A stretch of 45,962 bases of DNA. Origin: Endozoicomonadaceae bacterium (GTDB lineage Bacteria; Pseudomonadota; Gammaproteobacteria; Pseudomonadales; Endozoicomonadaceae). This document shows positions 7,950 through 15,668 of this stretch, in pieces. Location of the stretch: the NCBI GenBank assembly GCA_023146365.1, contig JAGLCE010000039.1:1-45962 (forward strand), written 5' to 3'. Both the position numbers and the translations under genes were made by a program. Under the pieces are notes generated by a model, which saw only the letters and a list, made by a program, of their open reading frames with translations, had not been told where the DNA came from and did not search any database. How positions within the stretch are numbered: the stretch's first letter is position 1; each line of letters opens with the position of its first letter.

Positions 7950-10424
7950 ATGAAGATAGCGGTAAAATTAGCGAAGATTGGCTTATGGTTTAGCATCGCT
8001 TCTTTTTGTGGTGCACTACTCATTTTCGCCAGCGCTTTTCTCTATTTGAGCCCAGCACTCCCTTCAGCCGACACACTGAGTGACATTCGTCTGCAAACGC
8101 CCCTTCGAATTTTTTCATCCGACCACAAGCTAATTGCCGAATTTGGCGAAAAACGCCGTACACCAATACAGTATAAAGATCTATCTAAACCATTAACACA
8201 AGCATTCCTTGCAGCAGAAGACGACCGATTTTACTCTCATAACGGTGTCGATATCACAGGATTGTTGCGAGCCACAGTACAACTGGTCTCAACCGGCAAA
8301 ATACAATCAGGCGGCAGCACTATCACGATGCAGATTGCCAAAAATTTCTTTTTAAGTCGTGATCGAAATTTCTCCCGTAAATTCAACGAAATCCTTCTGG
8401 CCATGGAGATTGAACGCAAACTCAGCAAAAACGAAATTCTTGAACTTTATTTGAATAAAATCTACCTCGGTAATAGAGCCTATGGTGTTGAAGTCGCCGC
8501 ACAGGTTTACTATGGAAAATCGTCCAGTGAGCTTTCTCTAGCTGAAATGGCAATGATTGCCGGTTTGCCAAAAGCGCCTTCTCGTTACAACCCTCTAATC
8601 AACCCTCGTCGTGCTCATATTCGGCGCGACTGGATTCTGTCCCGAATGATGGATCTTGGTTACATCACCGAAACCGAGATGAAAGTCGCCATTGAACAAC
8701 CGCTGACTGCACAGCATCACGATCTACTCATTGAGCTCGAAGCTCCGTACGTAGCAGAAATGGTGCGTCGGGAAATGGTTGAAACATTTGGGCAGGAAGC
8801 TTACACCGACGGCTATGATGTCTACACCACGGTCAACAGCAACTATCAAGTAACAGCGAACAAGGTCATTGACCACGGCATCCAATCCTATGATGAACGT
8901 CATGGCTATCGAGGCCCTGAAACCCAGCTCGGTCACTTACCGGACAACTGGCACCAAGCGCTCACCAGCACTGGACAGATCGGACCACTCAAACCGGCTA
9001 TCGTGATCGGCTTCAACGATAACACAACAGAGATTTTATTTAAAAACGGTGATACCGCACAATTACCATGGAACGGTATCGAATGGGCGCATCCCTATAT
9101 CAGCGTTAACCAACGAGGTCCAACACCCGAAAAACCGGAAGATCTACTCGCTATAGGGGATCTTATCCGTGTTAGGCAGCAACCTGATAGCACCTACCGA
9201 CTGAGCCAAATCCCCAAGGTGCAGGCCGCATTTATCGCCATGTCACCGAAAGATGGCGCCATTGAAGCTCTAGTTGGTGGCTTCAACTTCTATGACAGCA
9301 AATACAACCGAGCCACCCAGGCAAGCCGTCAAGTCGGTTCAGTCTTCAAACCCTTTGTCTACAGCGCAGCCATTGCCAACGGCATGACTGCTGCCACATT
9401 GATCAATGATGCTCCCATCCTTTTTAATGATGACAAACTGGAAGACTACTGGCGTCCTCAAAATGACAACATGAATTTTTACGGCCCCACTCGCTTAAGG
9501 AGGGGACTGTATCGTTCCCGTAACCTAGTATCGATCCGAGTGTTGCAGCGAACTGGCGTCCAGCCAACGCTGAACTATCTGGAACAACTAGGGTTACCCC
9601 GAAACAAATTACCTCAAAATTTGTCCTTGTCGCTGGGCACCGCCGATCTGACACCCATGGAGCTGACTCGCAGCTACGCTGTCCTCGCCAATGGTGGTTT
9701 TAAGGTCAAACCTTATCTGGTTCAACGAATTGAGCAGCTTGAAAAAACCCTCAGCCTAGCAAATCCTTTCGTTGCTTGTCGTGACTGCGCTGACAAAGAG
9801 CAGCCGGAAGCTGAGCAGACACTGATTGATCCTCTATCCGATGAAACGCTAGCTCCCGTCATCACCAGTAACACCAGTGACTCTACCATAATGTCAGTTT
9901 TCCCAACCGATGCACCATTCATCGTCAACTATGCTGAACGGGTAATGGACGAACGAGTCAATTACATTATCAACAGCATGATGAAAGACGTCATCAGTAA
10001 AGGCACGGGACGCCGCGCGATGGCACTCAAGCGAAATGATTTGGCAGGCAAAACCGGCACGACCAATGACCAGAAAGATGTCTGGTTTGTCGGTTACAAT
10101 CCGGAGTTTCTTGCCACTGTTTGGCTAGGATTTGATCACCCAAGACCTCTTGGACGCTGGGAATATGGTGCAAACGCCGCACTCCCTATATGGATCGAAT
10201 TTATGCGTACTGCACTGAAAGACGTTCCGGAGTCTTACCTGCCGCAACCGGCCGGCATTACCACTCTCAAAATCAATCCAGAAACCGGCAAACCTGCAGA
10301 TCCTGACGACCCCAGTTCAATATTTGAGATATTCCGCACAGAAAAAACACCCTCCGCAGATCTCTCTGATAAGCAGACGCCTTCTCTAGACACTGAAGCC
10401 TTTAACCCTGACCAAATATTCTAA
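7950..10424 (+). CDS. mrcA: Penicillin-binding protein 1A (bifunctional transglycosylase/transpeptidase)
   Basis: Class A PBP that polymerises and cross-links peptidoglycan at the outer face of the inner membrane. Seen: N-terminal membrane anchor (about 10-33), GT51 transglycosylase with EDDRFYSHNGVD and GGSTITMQIAKNFF, an OB-like insert (about 320-400), and a transpeptidase domain with SxxK motif (SRQVGSVFKPF), SxN (YRSRN) and KTGTTND. Its 824 residues fit PBP1a. It is divergent from pilM, as ponA is in Pseudomonas. The stop is only 7 bases from the convergent maeB stop. Confidence 0.96.
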   Translation: MKIAVKLAKIGLWFSIASFCGALLIFASAFLYLSPALPSADTLSDIRLQTPLRIFSSDHKLIAEFGEKRRTPIQYKDLSKPLTQAFLAAEDDRFYSHNGVDITGLLRATVQLVSTGKIQSGGSTITMQIAKNFFLSRDRNFSRKFNEILLAMEIERKLSKNEILELYLNKIYLGNRAYGVEVAAQVYYGKSSSELSLAEMAMIAGLPKAPSRYNPLINPRRAHIRRDWILSRMMDLGYITETEMKVAIEQPLTAQHHDLLIELEAPYVAEMVRREMVETFGQEAYTDGYDVYTTVNSNYQVTANKVIDHGIQSYDERHGYRGPETQLGHLPDNWHQALTSTGQIGPLKPAIVIGFNDNTTEILFKNGDTAQLPWNGIEWAHPYISVNQRGPTPEKPEDLLAIGDLIRVRQQPDSTYRLSQIPKVQAAFIAMSPKDGAIEALVGGFNFYDSKYNRATQASRQVGSVFKPFVYSAAIANGMTAATLINDAPILFNDDKLEDYWRPQNDNMNFYGPTRLRRGLYRSRNLVSIRVLQRTGVQPTLNYLEQLGLPRNKLPQNLSLSLGTADLTPMELTRSYAVLANGGFKVKPYLVQRIEQLEKTLSLANPFVACRDCADKEQPEAEQTLIDPLSDETLAPVITSNTSDSTIMSVFPTDAPFIVNYAERVMDERVNYIINSMMKDVISKGTGRRAMALKRNDLAGKTGTTNDQKDVWFVGYNPEFLATVWLGFDHPRPLGRWEYGANAALPIWIEFMRTALKDVPESYLPQPAGITTLKINPETGKPADPDDPSSIFEIFRTEKTPSADLSDKQTPSLDTEAFNPDQIF

Positions 10425-10431
10425 ATAGCGA

Positions 10432-11694
10432 TCAAATATCATCAACACTTTTCAGAGGATAATGGGCAGGATAAGGCAGCTTAGCAACGCCAGTAGCTAT
10501 CGCAGCCTTAGCAACAGCAGCAGAGATCACACCCAAGAGACGAGCATCCATTGGTTTGGGGATAATATATTCCGCTCCAAACGTCAGCGAATCTATGTCA
10601 TAGGCGTCAATAACGTTCTGAGGTACCGGCTCTTTCGCTAAACTACTGATGGCGTTGGCTGCAGCAATCTTCATCTCTTCATTAATGATTGTTGCACGAA
10701 CATCTAGCGCTCCACGGAAAACAAAAGGGAAACTCAGCACATTGTTGACTTGATTCGGATAATCAGAACGACCGGTTGCTATGATGACGTCAGGACAGAC
10801 TTTTTTCGCCAGATTTGGGCAGATTTCAGGGTCAGGATTAGAGCAGGCAAAAACAATCGGGGGGTTAGCCATCTTCAGTAATTGATCTCCCGATAGCAGA
10901 TTCGGACCAGACAGGCCCAAGAACGCATCCGCTCCTTCGATCGCATCATCAAGCGTGCGATGGTCTGTTTCAACAGCAAAAGTAGCCTTGTACTCATTCA
11001 GATCAGTACGACCAGAGTGAATGACACCTTTTCTGTCAAGCATTATGACATTCTCCGGCCTAATACCACAACCGATCAACAGCTTGATACAGGCGATCGC
11101 TGCCGAACCAGCTCCCATACAGACCAACTTAGTACTAGCAACCTCTTTCCCCGCCAGATTCAATGCATTCAACATAGCGGCAACAGTCACAATCGCAGTA
11201 CCGTGCTGATCATCGTGAAACACGGGGATTTCGCACTGCTCAATCAGCGCACGCTCAATTACAAAACACTCTGGTGCCTTGATATCTTCAAGGTTAATAC
11301 CGCCAAATGTGTTGGCGATACGCTTAACCGTATCAATAAACGCTTGGGGACTTTCTGACTCAACTTCGATATCGATGGCATCAACACCCGCAAAACGCTT
11401 GAACAGCAATACCTTACCTTCCATAACCGGTTTACTGGCCAGAGCGCCCAAATTACCGAGTCCCAGAATGGCAGAACCATTACTGATCACACCGACTAAA
11501 TTACCTTTAGCGGTATATTTGTAAGCATTTTCCGGATCTTCGGCGATCTTCTTGACCGGCTCGGCAACACCAGGACTATAAGCCAGAGAGAGATCATAAA
11601 CCGTGTCAGCCGATGTCGTAAACTCAACGCATATTTTGCCTGGTTTAGGTTTTTCGTGATAATCAAGAGCGGCTTGTTTCATGTCCCTATCCAT
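10432..11694 (-). CDS. maeB: NAD(P)-dependent malic enzyme, short form
   Basis: Oxidative decarboxylation of malate to pyruvate, linking the TCA cycle with pyruvate and NADPH supply. Seen: LAYSPGVAEPVKKIAED, the metal/substrate region VFHDDQHGTAIV, the nucleotide-binding VCMGAGSAAIACIKLL, and ACSNPDPEI. At 420 residues it has only the malic-enzyme part and lacks the phosphotransacetylase-like domain of E. coli MaeB; short forms are normal in Pseudomonas relatives. Translation may start at 11694 or at the second ATG (11682). The gene stands alone. Confidence 0.93.
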   Translation of the reverse strand: MDRDMKQAALDYHEKPKPGKICVEFTTSADTVYDLSLAYSPGVAEPVKKIAEDPENAYKYTAKGNLVGVISNGSAILGLGNLGALASKPVMEGKVLLFKRFAGVDAIDIEVESESPQAFIDTVKRIANTFGGINLEDIKAPECFVIERALIEQCEIPVFHDDQHGTAIVTVAAMLNALNLAGKEVASTKLVCMGAGSAAIACIKLLIGCGIRPENVIMLDRKGVIHSGRTDLNEYKATFAVETDHRTLDDAIEGADAFLGLSGPNLLSGDQLLKMANPPIVFACSNPDPEICPNLAKKVCPDVIIATGRSDYPNQVNNVLSFPFVFRGALDVRATIINEEMKIAAANAISSLAKEPVPQNVIDAYDIDSLTFGAEYIIPKPMDARLLGVISAAVAKAAIATGVAKLPYPAHYPLKSVDDI

Positions 11695-11709
11695 TGCATT
11701 TTCCCCAAT

Positions 11710-11775
11710 AATGTTGTTCTTGCCCGATATTGTTCTTGCTTGATATTATGTCTTACTTGATATTGTTCTTGCTTG
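11710..11775. repeat. Imperfect 16-17-base tandem repeat between maeB and rpmE
   Basis: The 17-mer GATATTGTTCTTGCTTG occurs exactly at 11726-11742 and 11759-11775. A degenerate copy lies between them (GATATTATGTCTTACTT, 11742-11758) and a partial one before them (AATGTTGTTCTTGCCC, 11710-11725). Nothing coding is evident. It lies upstream of maeB (minus strand) and could overlap its leader. Confidence 0.85.
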
Positions 11776-11933
11776 TACCTGGATTGCTTGATTGTACCTA
11801 TATGGAACTTTGAGGGTATAGGAAACGGAAATACTAGACAACCGAAAAGGTAGCCATTTCAGGAGGTTTGGCAAGCGATTAAGTCCCACCTCTTTTAAAA
11901 ACCGTTCTGCTGCAGAGCAATACGTATCATAAA

Positions 11934-11965
11934 CACAAAAGGCGCCGGTGAAGATGCCTTTTGTG
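11934..11965 (-). terminator. Hairpin terminator downstream of rpmE
   Basis: A perfect 10-base inverted repeat, CACAAAAGGC ... GCCTTTTGTG, with a 12-base loop begins 15 bases beyond the rpmE stop. On the minus strand it is followed by only a short T-rich tract, so it may be a modest terminator. Stem seen directly. Confidence 0.65.
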
Positions 11966-11980
11966 ACAAAATCAGAACAT

Positions 11981-12196
11981 TTAGCGACGAGTATTGAGTG
12001 TGCCGAAACGCTTCTGGAAACGCTCAATACGACCGCCGGTATCCATCATCTTCTGAGTGCCAGTGTAGAACGGATGACAATTGGAGCATACGTCTAGCTG
12101 CAGGTTCTTACACAGCGTAGAACAGACCTTGATCTCATTACCGCAGCTACAGGTAGCGGTAATTTCTTCGTACTGAGGATGGATATCCTGCTTCAT
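11981..12196 (-). CDS. rpmE: 50S ribosomal protein L31 (zinc-binding form)
   Basis: Large-subunit ribosomal protein. Seen: the MKQDIHP start, the zinc cysteines of the C+ form (CSCG near residues 16-18 and CSNCHPFYTGTQK near 37-40), and the C-terminal GGRIERFQKRFG. Length 71 residues is typical. It has its own hairpin terminator and is divergent from priA, as in Pseudomonas. Confidence 0.96.
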   Translation of the reverse strand: MKQDIHPQYEEITATCSCGNEIKVCSTLCKNLQLDVCSNCHPFYTGTQKMMDTGGRIERFQKRFGTLNTRR

Positions 12197-12423
12197 GTGA
12201 ACTCGCCTATAAGTATCTGCATGCCGCCACCTGCTGATTTATCACGCTTTCAACAAACACCGCACGCTGGTTTTAGCATCAGCCACCCACGATGGGAAGA
12301 CCGAATCCCGTCCAGAGAGTGCAAATATACCAGAGAGATCAACGCAATAAAAGACAATCGAACCGTCGATCTGTTACTATTTTGTCCGAAACAGAGCCTG
12401 CTGGAATGCGATCAACCAAAGCC

Positions 12424-14685
12424 ATGTTAACATCCGATGACTCCTCACCGCTGATTCTCAAGCTTGCCCTGCCTGCCACACTCCGACAGCTATTTGATTA
12501 CCTGCCTCCGGAAAACACTCCCACCTCTCTTTTAAGACCTGGTATTCGACTAACCGTTCCCTTTGGTCATCGAAAAATAACCGGCATTCTTGTTGACACG
12601 GCAGATCACAGCGATTGGCCGATAGAAAAACTAAAGTACACGGGCCCCATTTATGATCTCGATCCCGTTATTACTGTCGATATCCTGCAACTCTGCCGCT
12701 GGGCGGCGAATTATTACCATTACTCACTGGGCGACACGCTGAGCCAAGCGCTACCCACCCAACTACTTCAGGGTTACGATCTTGCCCAAGAAGCGCACAT
12801 CTGCTGGCGACCACACCCAAAGCCGGATCCATCCATTGTTGAACAACTGCACAAATCGCGAGCGTCTCGACAAAAAGCGACGTGGGAGATCATGCAGGCG
12901 CACGCCAACGGAGCAGCAGAAGTCGCACTCAAAGTCCTCGGGGCTGAAACGATCATTCTGAAAAAGCTGGAAAAAAAAGGGCTGGTCGAAACCTATACCC
13001 ATGTACCAAAAAAGCGCCCCTTTCACAGCTATGACCCCATATTGAAAACCTCAGAGTTGGTATTGAACCACGAACAGCAACAGGCGCTGGAGTCGATTAC
13101 CAGTGTCTCCGATCAATTCAACACCACGTTGTTACATGGCATTACGGGCAGTGGCAAAACAGAAGTGTATCTGCAAGCCATCCACAATACGCTCAAACAA
13201 CAGCAACAGGCGTTGGTCATGGTACCGGAAATCGGTCTGACACCCCAGACACTCGAACGGTTCCGCAGCCGCTTTAATGTCCCGGTCACGGTCCTGCACT
13301 CCGGACTGAATAACAGAGAGCGTTTGAATGGCTGGTTATCGGCGTTCCATGGAGAAGCCGGCATTATCATCGGCACTCGTTCCAGCATTTTCACACCCAT
13401 GCCCTACTTGGGCTTAATCATTGTTGATGAAGAACACGATCTCTCTTACAAGCAGCAGGACAGCGTTCGCTACTCTGCCAGAGATTTAGCTATCTATCGT
13501 GGAAAATTACGGAACATCCCTGTTGTTTTGGGTAGCGCGACACCTTCCTTGGAATCTCTCTACAATGCCAGAACGCATCGCTATCATTATGCAAAACTGA
13601 CACAGCGGGCAGGCAAGGCGAAACCACCACGCCTCGAATTGGTGGATATCCGAGGCAAAAATCTAAATGCAGGTCTTAGCGAGGACGTTGAAGAAGCCAT
13701 CAGAGAGACACTGGAGCGCGGTGAACAGGCACTGATTTTTCTGAACCAGCGAGGTTATGCCCCAGCCATGACCTGCAACGAATGCGGACATTTGATGGAT
13801 TGTCCCCACTGTGATGCTCACCTGACGCTACATCGCACCCCTCCCCACCTTCACTGCCACCACTGCGACCTGCAACAACCGATTCCCATGCAGTGCCCTC
13901 ACTGTAGCAGCTCACGCTTAACACTCGTTGGACAGGGAACAGAGCGCTCAGAAGAGGTGCTGGCCCAACGATTCCGAGATACTCAAGTACTGCGTATCGA
14001 CCGTGACAGCACCCGCAAAAAAACAGCTCTCAGTGAGATGCTGGCGGTGATCCATAAAGGCGAACCAGTCATTCTGGTGGGTACCCAGATGCTGGCCAAA
14101 GGGCATCACTTCCCCAAAGTAACACTGGTTGTCATTCTGAATGCCGACAGTGGTTTCTTCAGTGCAGACTTTCGTGGTCCGGAGAGAATCGGACAATTAC
14201 TGCTACAAGTCGCCGGACGCGCAGGCCGTAGCCACCGTCCAGGCCACGTCATCATCCAGACCCAATTTCCGGAAAACCAGCAACTCCAGCAGCTGGTCAT
14301 TCAGGGTTACGATGCCTTTGCCGACAGCCTCCTAGCTCAGAGGCAACTCCTTGGTCTTCCCCCATGTGGCTACATGGCGCTGATTGCAGCAGAAGCTACC
14401 CAGTCTCAAACGGCTCACCAATTTCTGGGCATACACGCTCACCAAGCACAACAGATTATCAATAGACAAAATTTGACTGGCACATCGGGAGTCAGGATAT
14501 TAGGCCCGCTGCCTGCAGCGATGGAAAAACGCCAAGGTCGTTATCGCGCTCTGCTATTCCTGCACAGTGCCAGCCGAGGACCCTTACATGGGCTTCTCAA
14601 TCAGCTGATTCCCACCATGGAATCCAGCAAACTGGCTAGAAAGGTTCGTTGGTCCATCGATGTCGATCCTCAGGAAATGGGTTGA
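12424..14685 (+). CDS. priA: Primosomal replication-restart helicase PriA
   Basis: ATP-dependent 3'-5' helicase that reloads the replisome at stalled forks. Seen: N-terminal 3'BD (LALPATLRQLFDYLPP), Walker A GITGSGKTEVYL, Walker B VDEEHD followed by SYKQQD, GSATPSLES, zinc-binding cysteines CNECGHLMDCPHC and CHHCDLQ...CPHC, and helicase motif QVAGRAGR. The open frame extends back to 12292, over the rpmE promoter area. I prefer the ATG at 12424 (753 residues, near the usual ~730-740); 12406 is also possible and neither has a strong ribosome-binding site. Confidence 0.95.
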   Translation: MLTSDDSSPLILKLALPATLRQLFDYLPPENTPTSLLRPGIRLTVPFGHRKITGILVDTADHSDWPIEKLKYTGPIYDLDPVITVDILQLCRWAANYYHYSLGDTLSQALPTQLLQGYDLAQEAHICWRPHPKPDPSIVEQLHKSRASRQKATWEIMQAHANGAAEVALKVLGAETIILKKLEKKGLVETYTHVPKKRPFHSYDPILKTSELVLNHEQQQALESITSVSDQFNTTLLHGITGSGKTEVYLQAIHNTLKQQQQALVMVPEIGLTPQTLERFRSRFNVPVTVLHSGLNNRERLNGWLSAFHGEAGIIIGTRSSIFTPMPYLGLIIVDEEHDLSYKQQDSVRYSARDLAIYRGKLRNIPVVLGSATPSLESLYNARTHRYHYAKLTQRAGKAKPPRLELVDIRGKNLNAGLSEDVEEAIRETLERGEQALIFLNQRGYAPAMTCNECGHLMDCPHCDAHLTLHRTPPHLHCHHCDLQQPIPMQCPHCSSSRLTLVGQGTERSEEVLAQRFRDTQVLRIDRDSTRKKTALSEMLAVIHKGEPVILVGTQMLAKGHHFPKVTLVVILNADSGFFSADFRGPERIGQLLLQVAGRAGRSHRPGHVIIQTQFPENQQLQQLVIQGYDAFADSLLAQRQLLGLPPCGYMALIAAEATQSQTAHQFLGIHAHQAQQIINRQNLTGTSGVRILGPLPAAMEKRQGRYRALLFLHSASRGPLHGLLNQLIPTMESSKLARKVRWSIDVDPQEMG

Positions 14686-14739
14686 CAGCTCCCAGATTTA
14701 ATGATGAACCCCCTTCGCATCAAATTCGCATCAAAAGCT

Positions 14740-15030
14740 TCATATTTCAACACCGCTCATAAAGCCTGCTAAAGGAGTTGTGTGATACTCAATACCACTA
14801 TTAAATCCCAGCCAATATTTAGGTGCAAAAACCACATCTCTATCTTTCATCAAATAACTTCCCCACCAACCAAAACTACTAGGGCTTAAAACAGCACTAT
14901 TGCACAAAGTCATTATTGACAAATCAACACCAAAATGACGATCCTTTGATTTTCCTCTATCCTCTATTGATAACCGTGCGTGTGTTTCCACAAAATAGCG
15001 ATGTTTAACTAGAATTGATGGGTTAGTTTT
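14740..15030 (-). pseudogene. C-terminal fragment of a GT11-family (alpha-1,2-fucosyltransferase-like) glycosyltransferase
   Basis: The minus-strand frame reads KHRYFVETHARLSIEDRG, then VDLSIMTLCNSAVLSPSSFG, WWGSYL and FAPKYW, to a stop at 14740. The D-L-x-x-M-x-x-C ... S-S-F-x-W-W-G pattern is the conserved donor-binding end of GT11 fucosyltransferases. Only about 95 residues remain of a normal ~280-300, with no SD or ATG; a GTG at 14991 is the only formal start. Its 5' end overlaps the RING miniprotein in another frame, so it is one piece of a mosaic. Bacterial and animal GT11 sequences share these motifs, so the origin cannot be decided here. Confidence 0.6.
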
Positions 15031-15212
15031 GATCCTTCAACTATTGTGTGACAGACTGGGCAGTTAATTATAAAAATTGCGCAGCATGCGCAGCAACAAA
15101 TATGTCGGCAGGGCATCATAACTATGATCGCTTTGCCTACATGACAAGCTTTGCATTTCAACTCTTCTCGTGGCATTTTGTTTTTTTCTATTAGGGCTTG
15201 TGACTTCGCCAT
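15009..15212 (-). CDS. IAP-type RING-finger miniprotein (putative E3 ubiquitin ligase domain)
   Basis: A 67-residue ORF. From the ATG at 15212, zinc ligands lie at C20, C23, C35, H37, C41, C44, C51 and C54: C-x2-C-x11-C-x-H-x3-C-x2-C-x6-C-x2-C, a complete C3HC4 RING. The spacing and flanks (MMPCRH, then NCPVC) match the C-terminal RING of inhibitor-of-apoptosis proteins (PCGH...CPxC). No BIR domain is present. A strong SD (AGGAGG at 15218-15223, five bases before the ATG) suggests real translation; an in-frame GTG sits at 15215. The preceding sequence is a transposase N-terminus in another frame, so the RING appears to have been joined to an IS fragment. Ubiquitin-ligase activity, if any, would be in the host. 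RING call firm; function inferred. Confidence 0.8.
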   Translation of the reverse strand: MAKSQALIEKNKMPREELKCKACHVGKAIIVMMPCRHICCCACCAIFIINCPVCHTIVEGSKLTHQF

Positions 15213-15227
15213 CACCTCCTCCTCTGA

Positions 15228-15426
15228 TACCAGAAAAAAATCGTTTTATGCGACGATAGCTTGATTCTGCCTGAGACTTACTTTGAAATTCTTCTGCAGC
15301 CCGATAAAGGTTGCATGAGCGGCCGCGTATCAGGCCGAGAATGAATTGGGCAAGAAATATAGTTCGGGCTTGATGCCAAGAGAGATGAGCTTTAAGCTCA
15401 TTGGCTAATGAGATGACATCTTTCAT
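15228..15426 (-). pseudogene. N-terminal fragment of an IS4-like transposase
   Basis: From the ATG at 15426 the frame reads HLSWHQARTIFLAQFILGLI, SCNLYRAAEEF and AESSYRRIKRFFSGI, the typical N-terminal domain of IS4-superfamily transposases common in marine gammaproteobacteria. Homology ends at about residue 65. The frame runs on to 15064 only as an out-of-frame copy of the RING gene. The catalytic DDE domain is missing. Its remaining promoter region may drive the RING ORF. Confidence 0.7.
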
Positions 15427-15436
15427 GTACTTTTAC

Positions 15437-15624
15437 GGTAGCCTATGTGGGGATAAAAGACCGTATAGACTACCCTGTATAGGCGTCAGCCCATACCTCT
15501 GAATACCTTGCCAGATCTAGCCTTTGTGTTTTTTGTCCCGTTCATAGGTGACTCACTTAATCATTCACCTATCGGTGCGCCACAAAGATTGAATTTTCTC
15601 TGAAAACAGAAAGTATAGACTACC
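15437..15624. repeat. Repeated GTATAGACTACC motif, probable IS-end remnants
   Basis: GTATAGACTACC occurs exactly at 15463-15474 and 15613-15624. The first copy also pairs with an inverted near-copy (GGTAGCCTAT, 15437-15446). A separate perfect inverted repeat, ATAGGTGA ... TCACCTAT, lies between them near 15544-15572. These lie directly upstream of the truncated transposase and probably represent IS termini or their target duplications. No gene is seen in 15427-15668. Confidence 0.6.
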
Positions 15625-15668
15625 GATCTTTGAAAAAATCAATGTTGACTCGTTAATGTTTTAGACCA

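Larger units (their letters stand above)
11695..11980. other. Gap between maeB and rpmE, no gene
   Basis: This 286-base gap holds tandem 16-17-base repeats (11710-11775) and the rpmE terminator hairpin (11934-11965). A possible minus-strand open frame through it shows no recognisable protein and ends inside the repeats, so I do not call it a gene. Confidence 0.6.

Noticed and set aside
11746..12027. Minus-strand 93-residue frame over the rpmE end and terminator
   Set aside because: It overlaps rpmE in another frame, runs through a terminator hairpin and ends in tandem repeats. No known domain.
12292..12423. N-terminal extension of PriA
   Set aside because: The extra 44 residues have no PriA similarity and cover the rpmE promoter region; the family starts near LALP.
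15064..15227. C-terminal half of the transposase-frame ORF as a real protein part
   Set aside because: Arg/Gln-rich and unlike any transposase; the same bases encode the RING in another frame with SD support.
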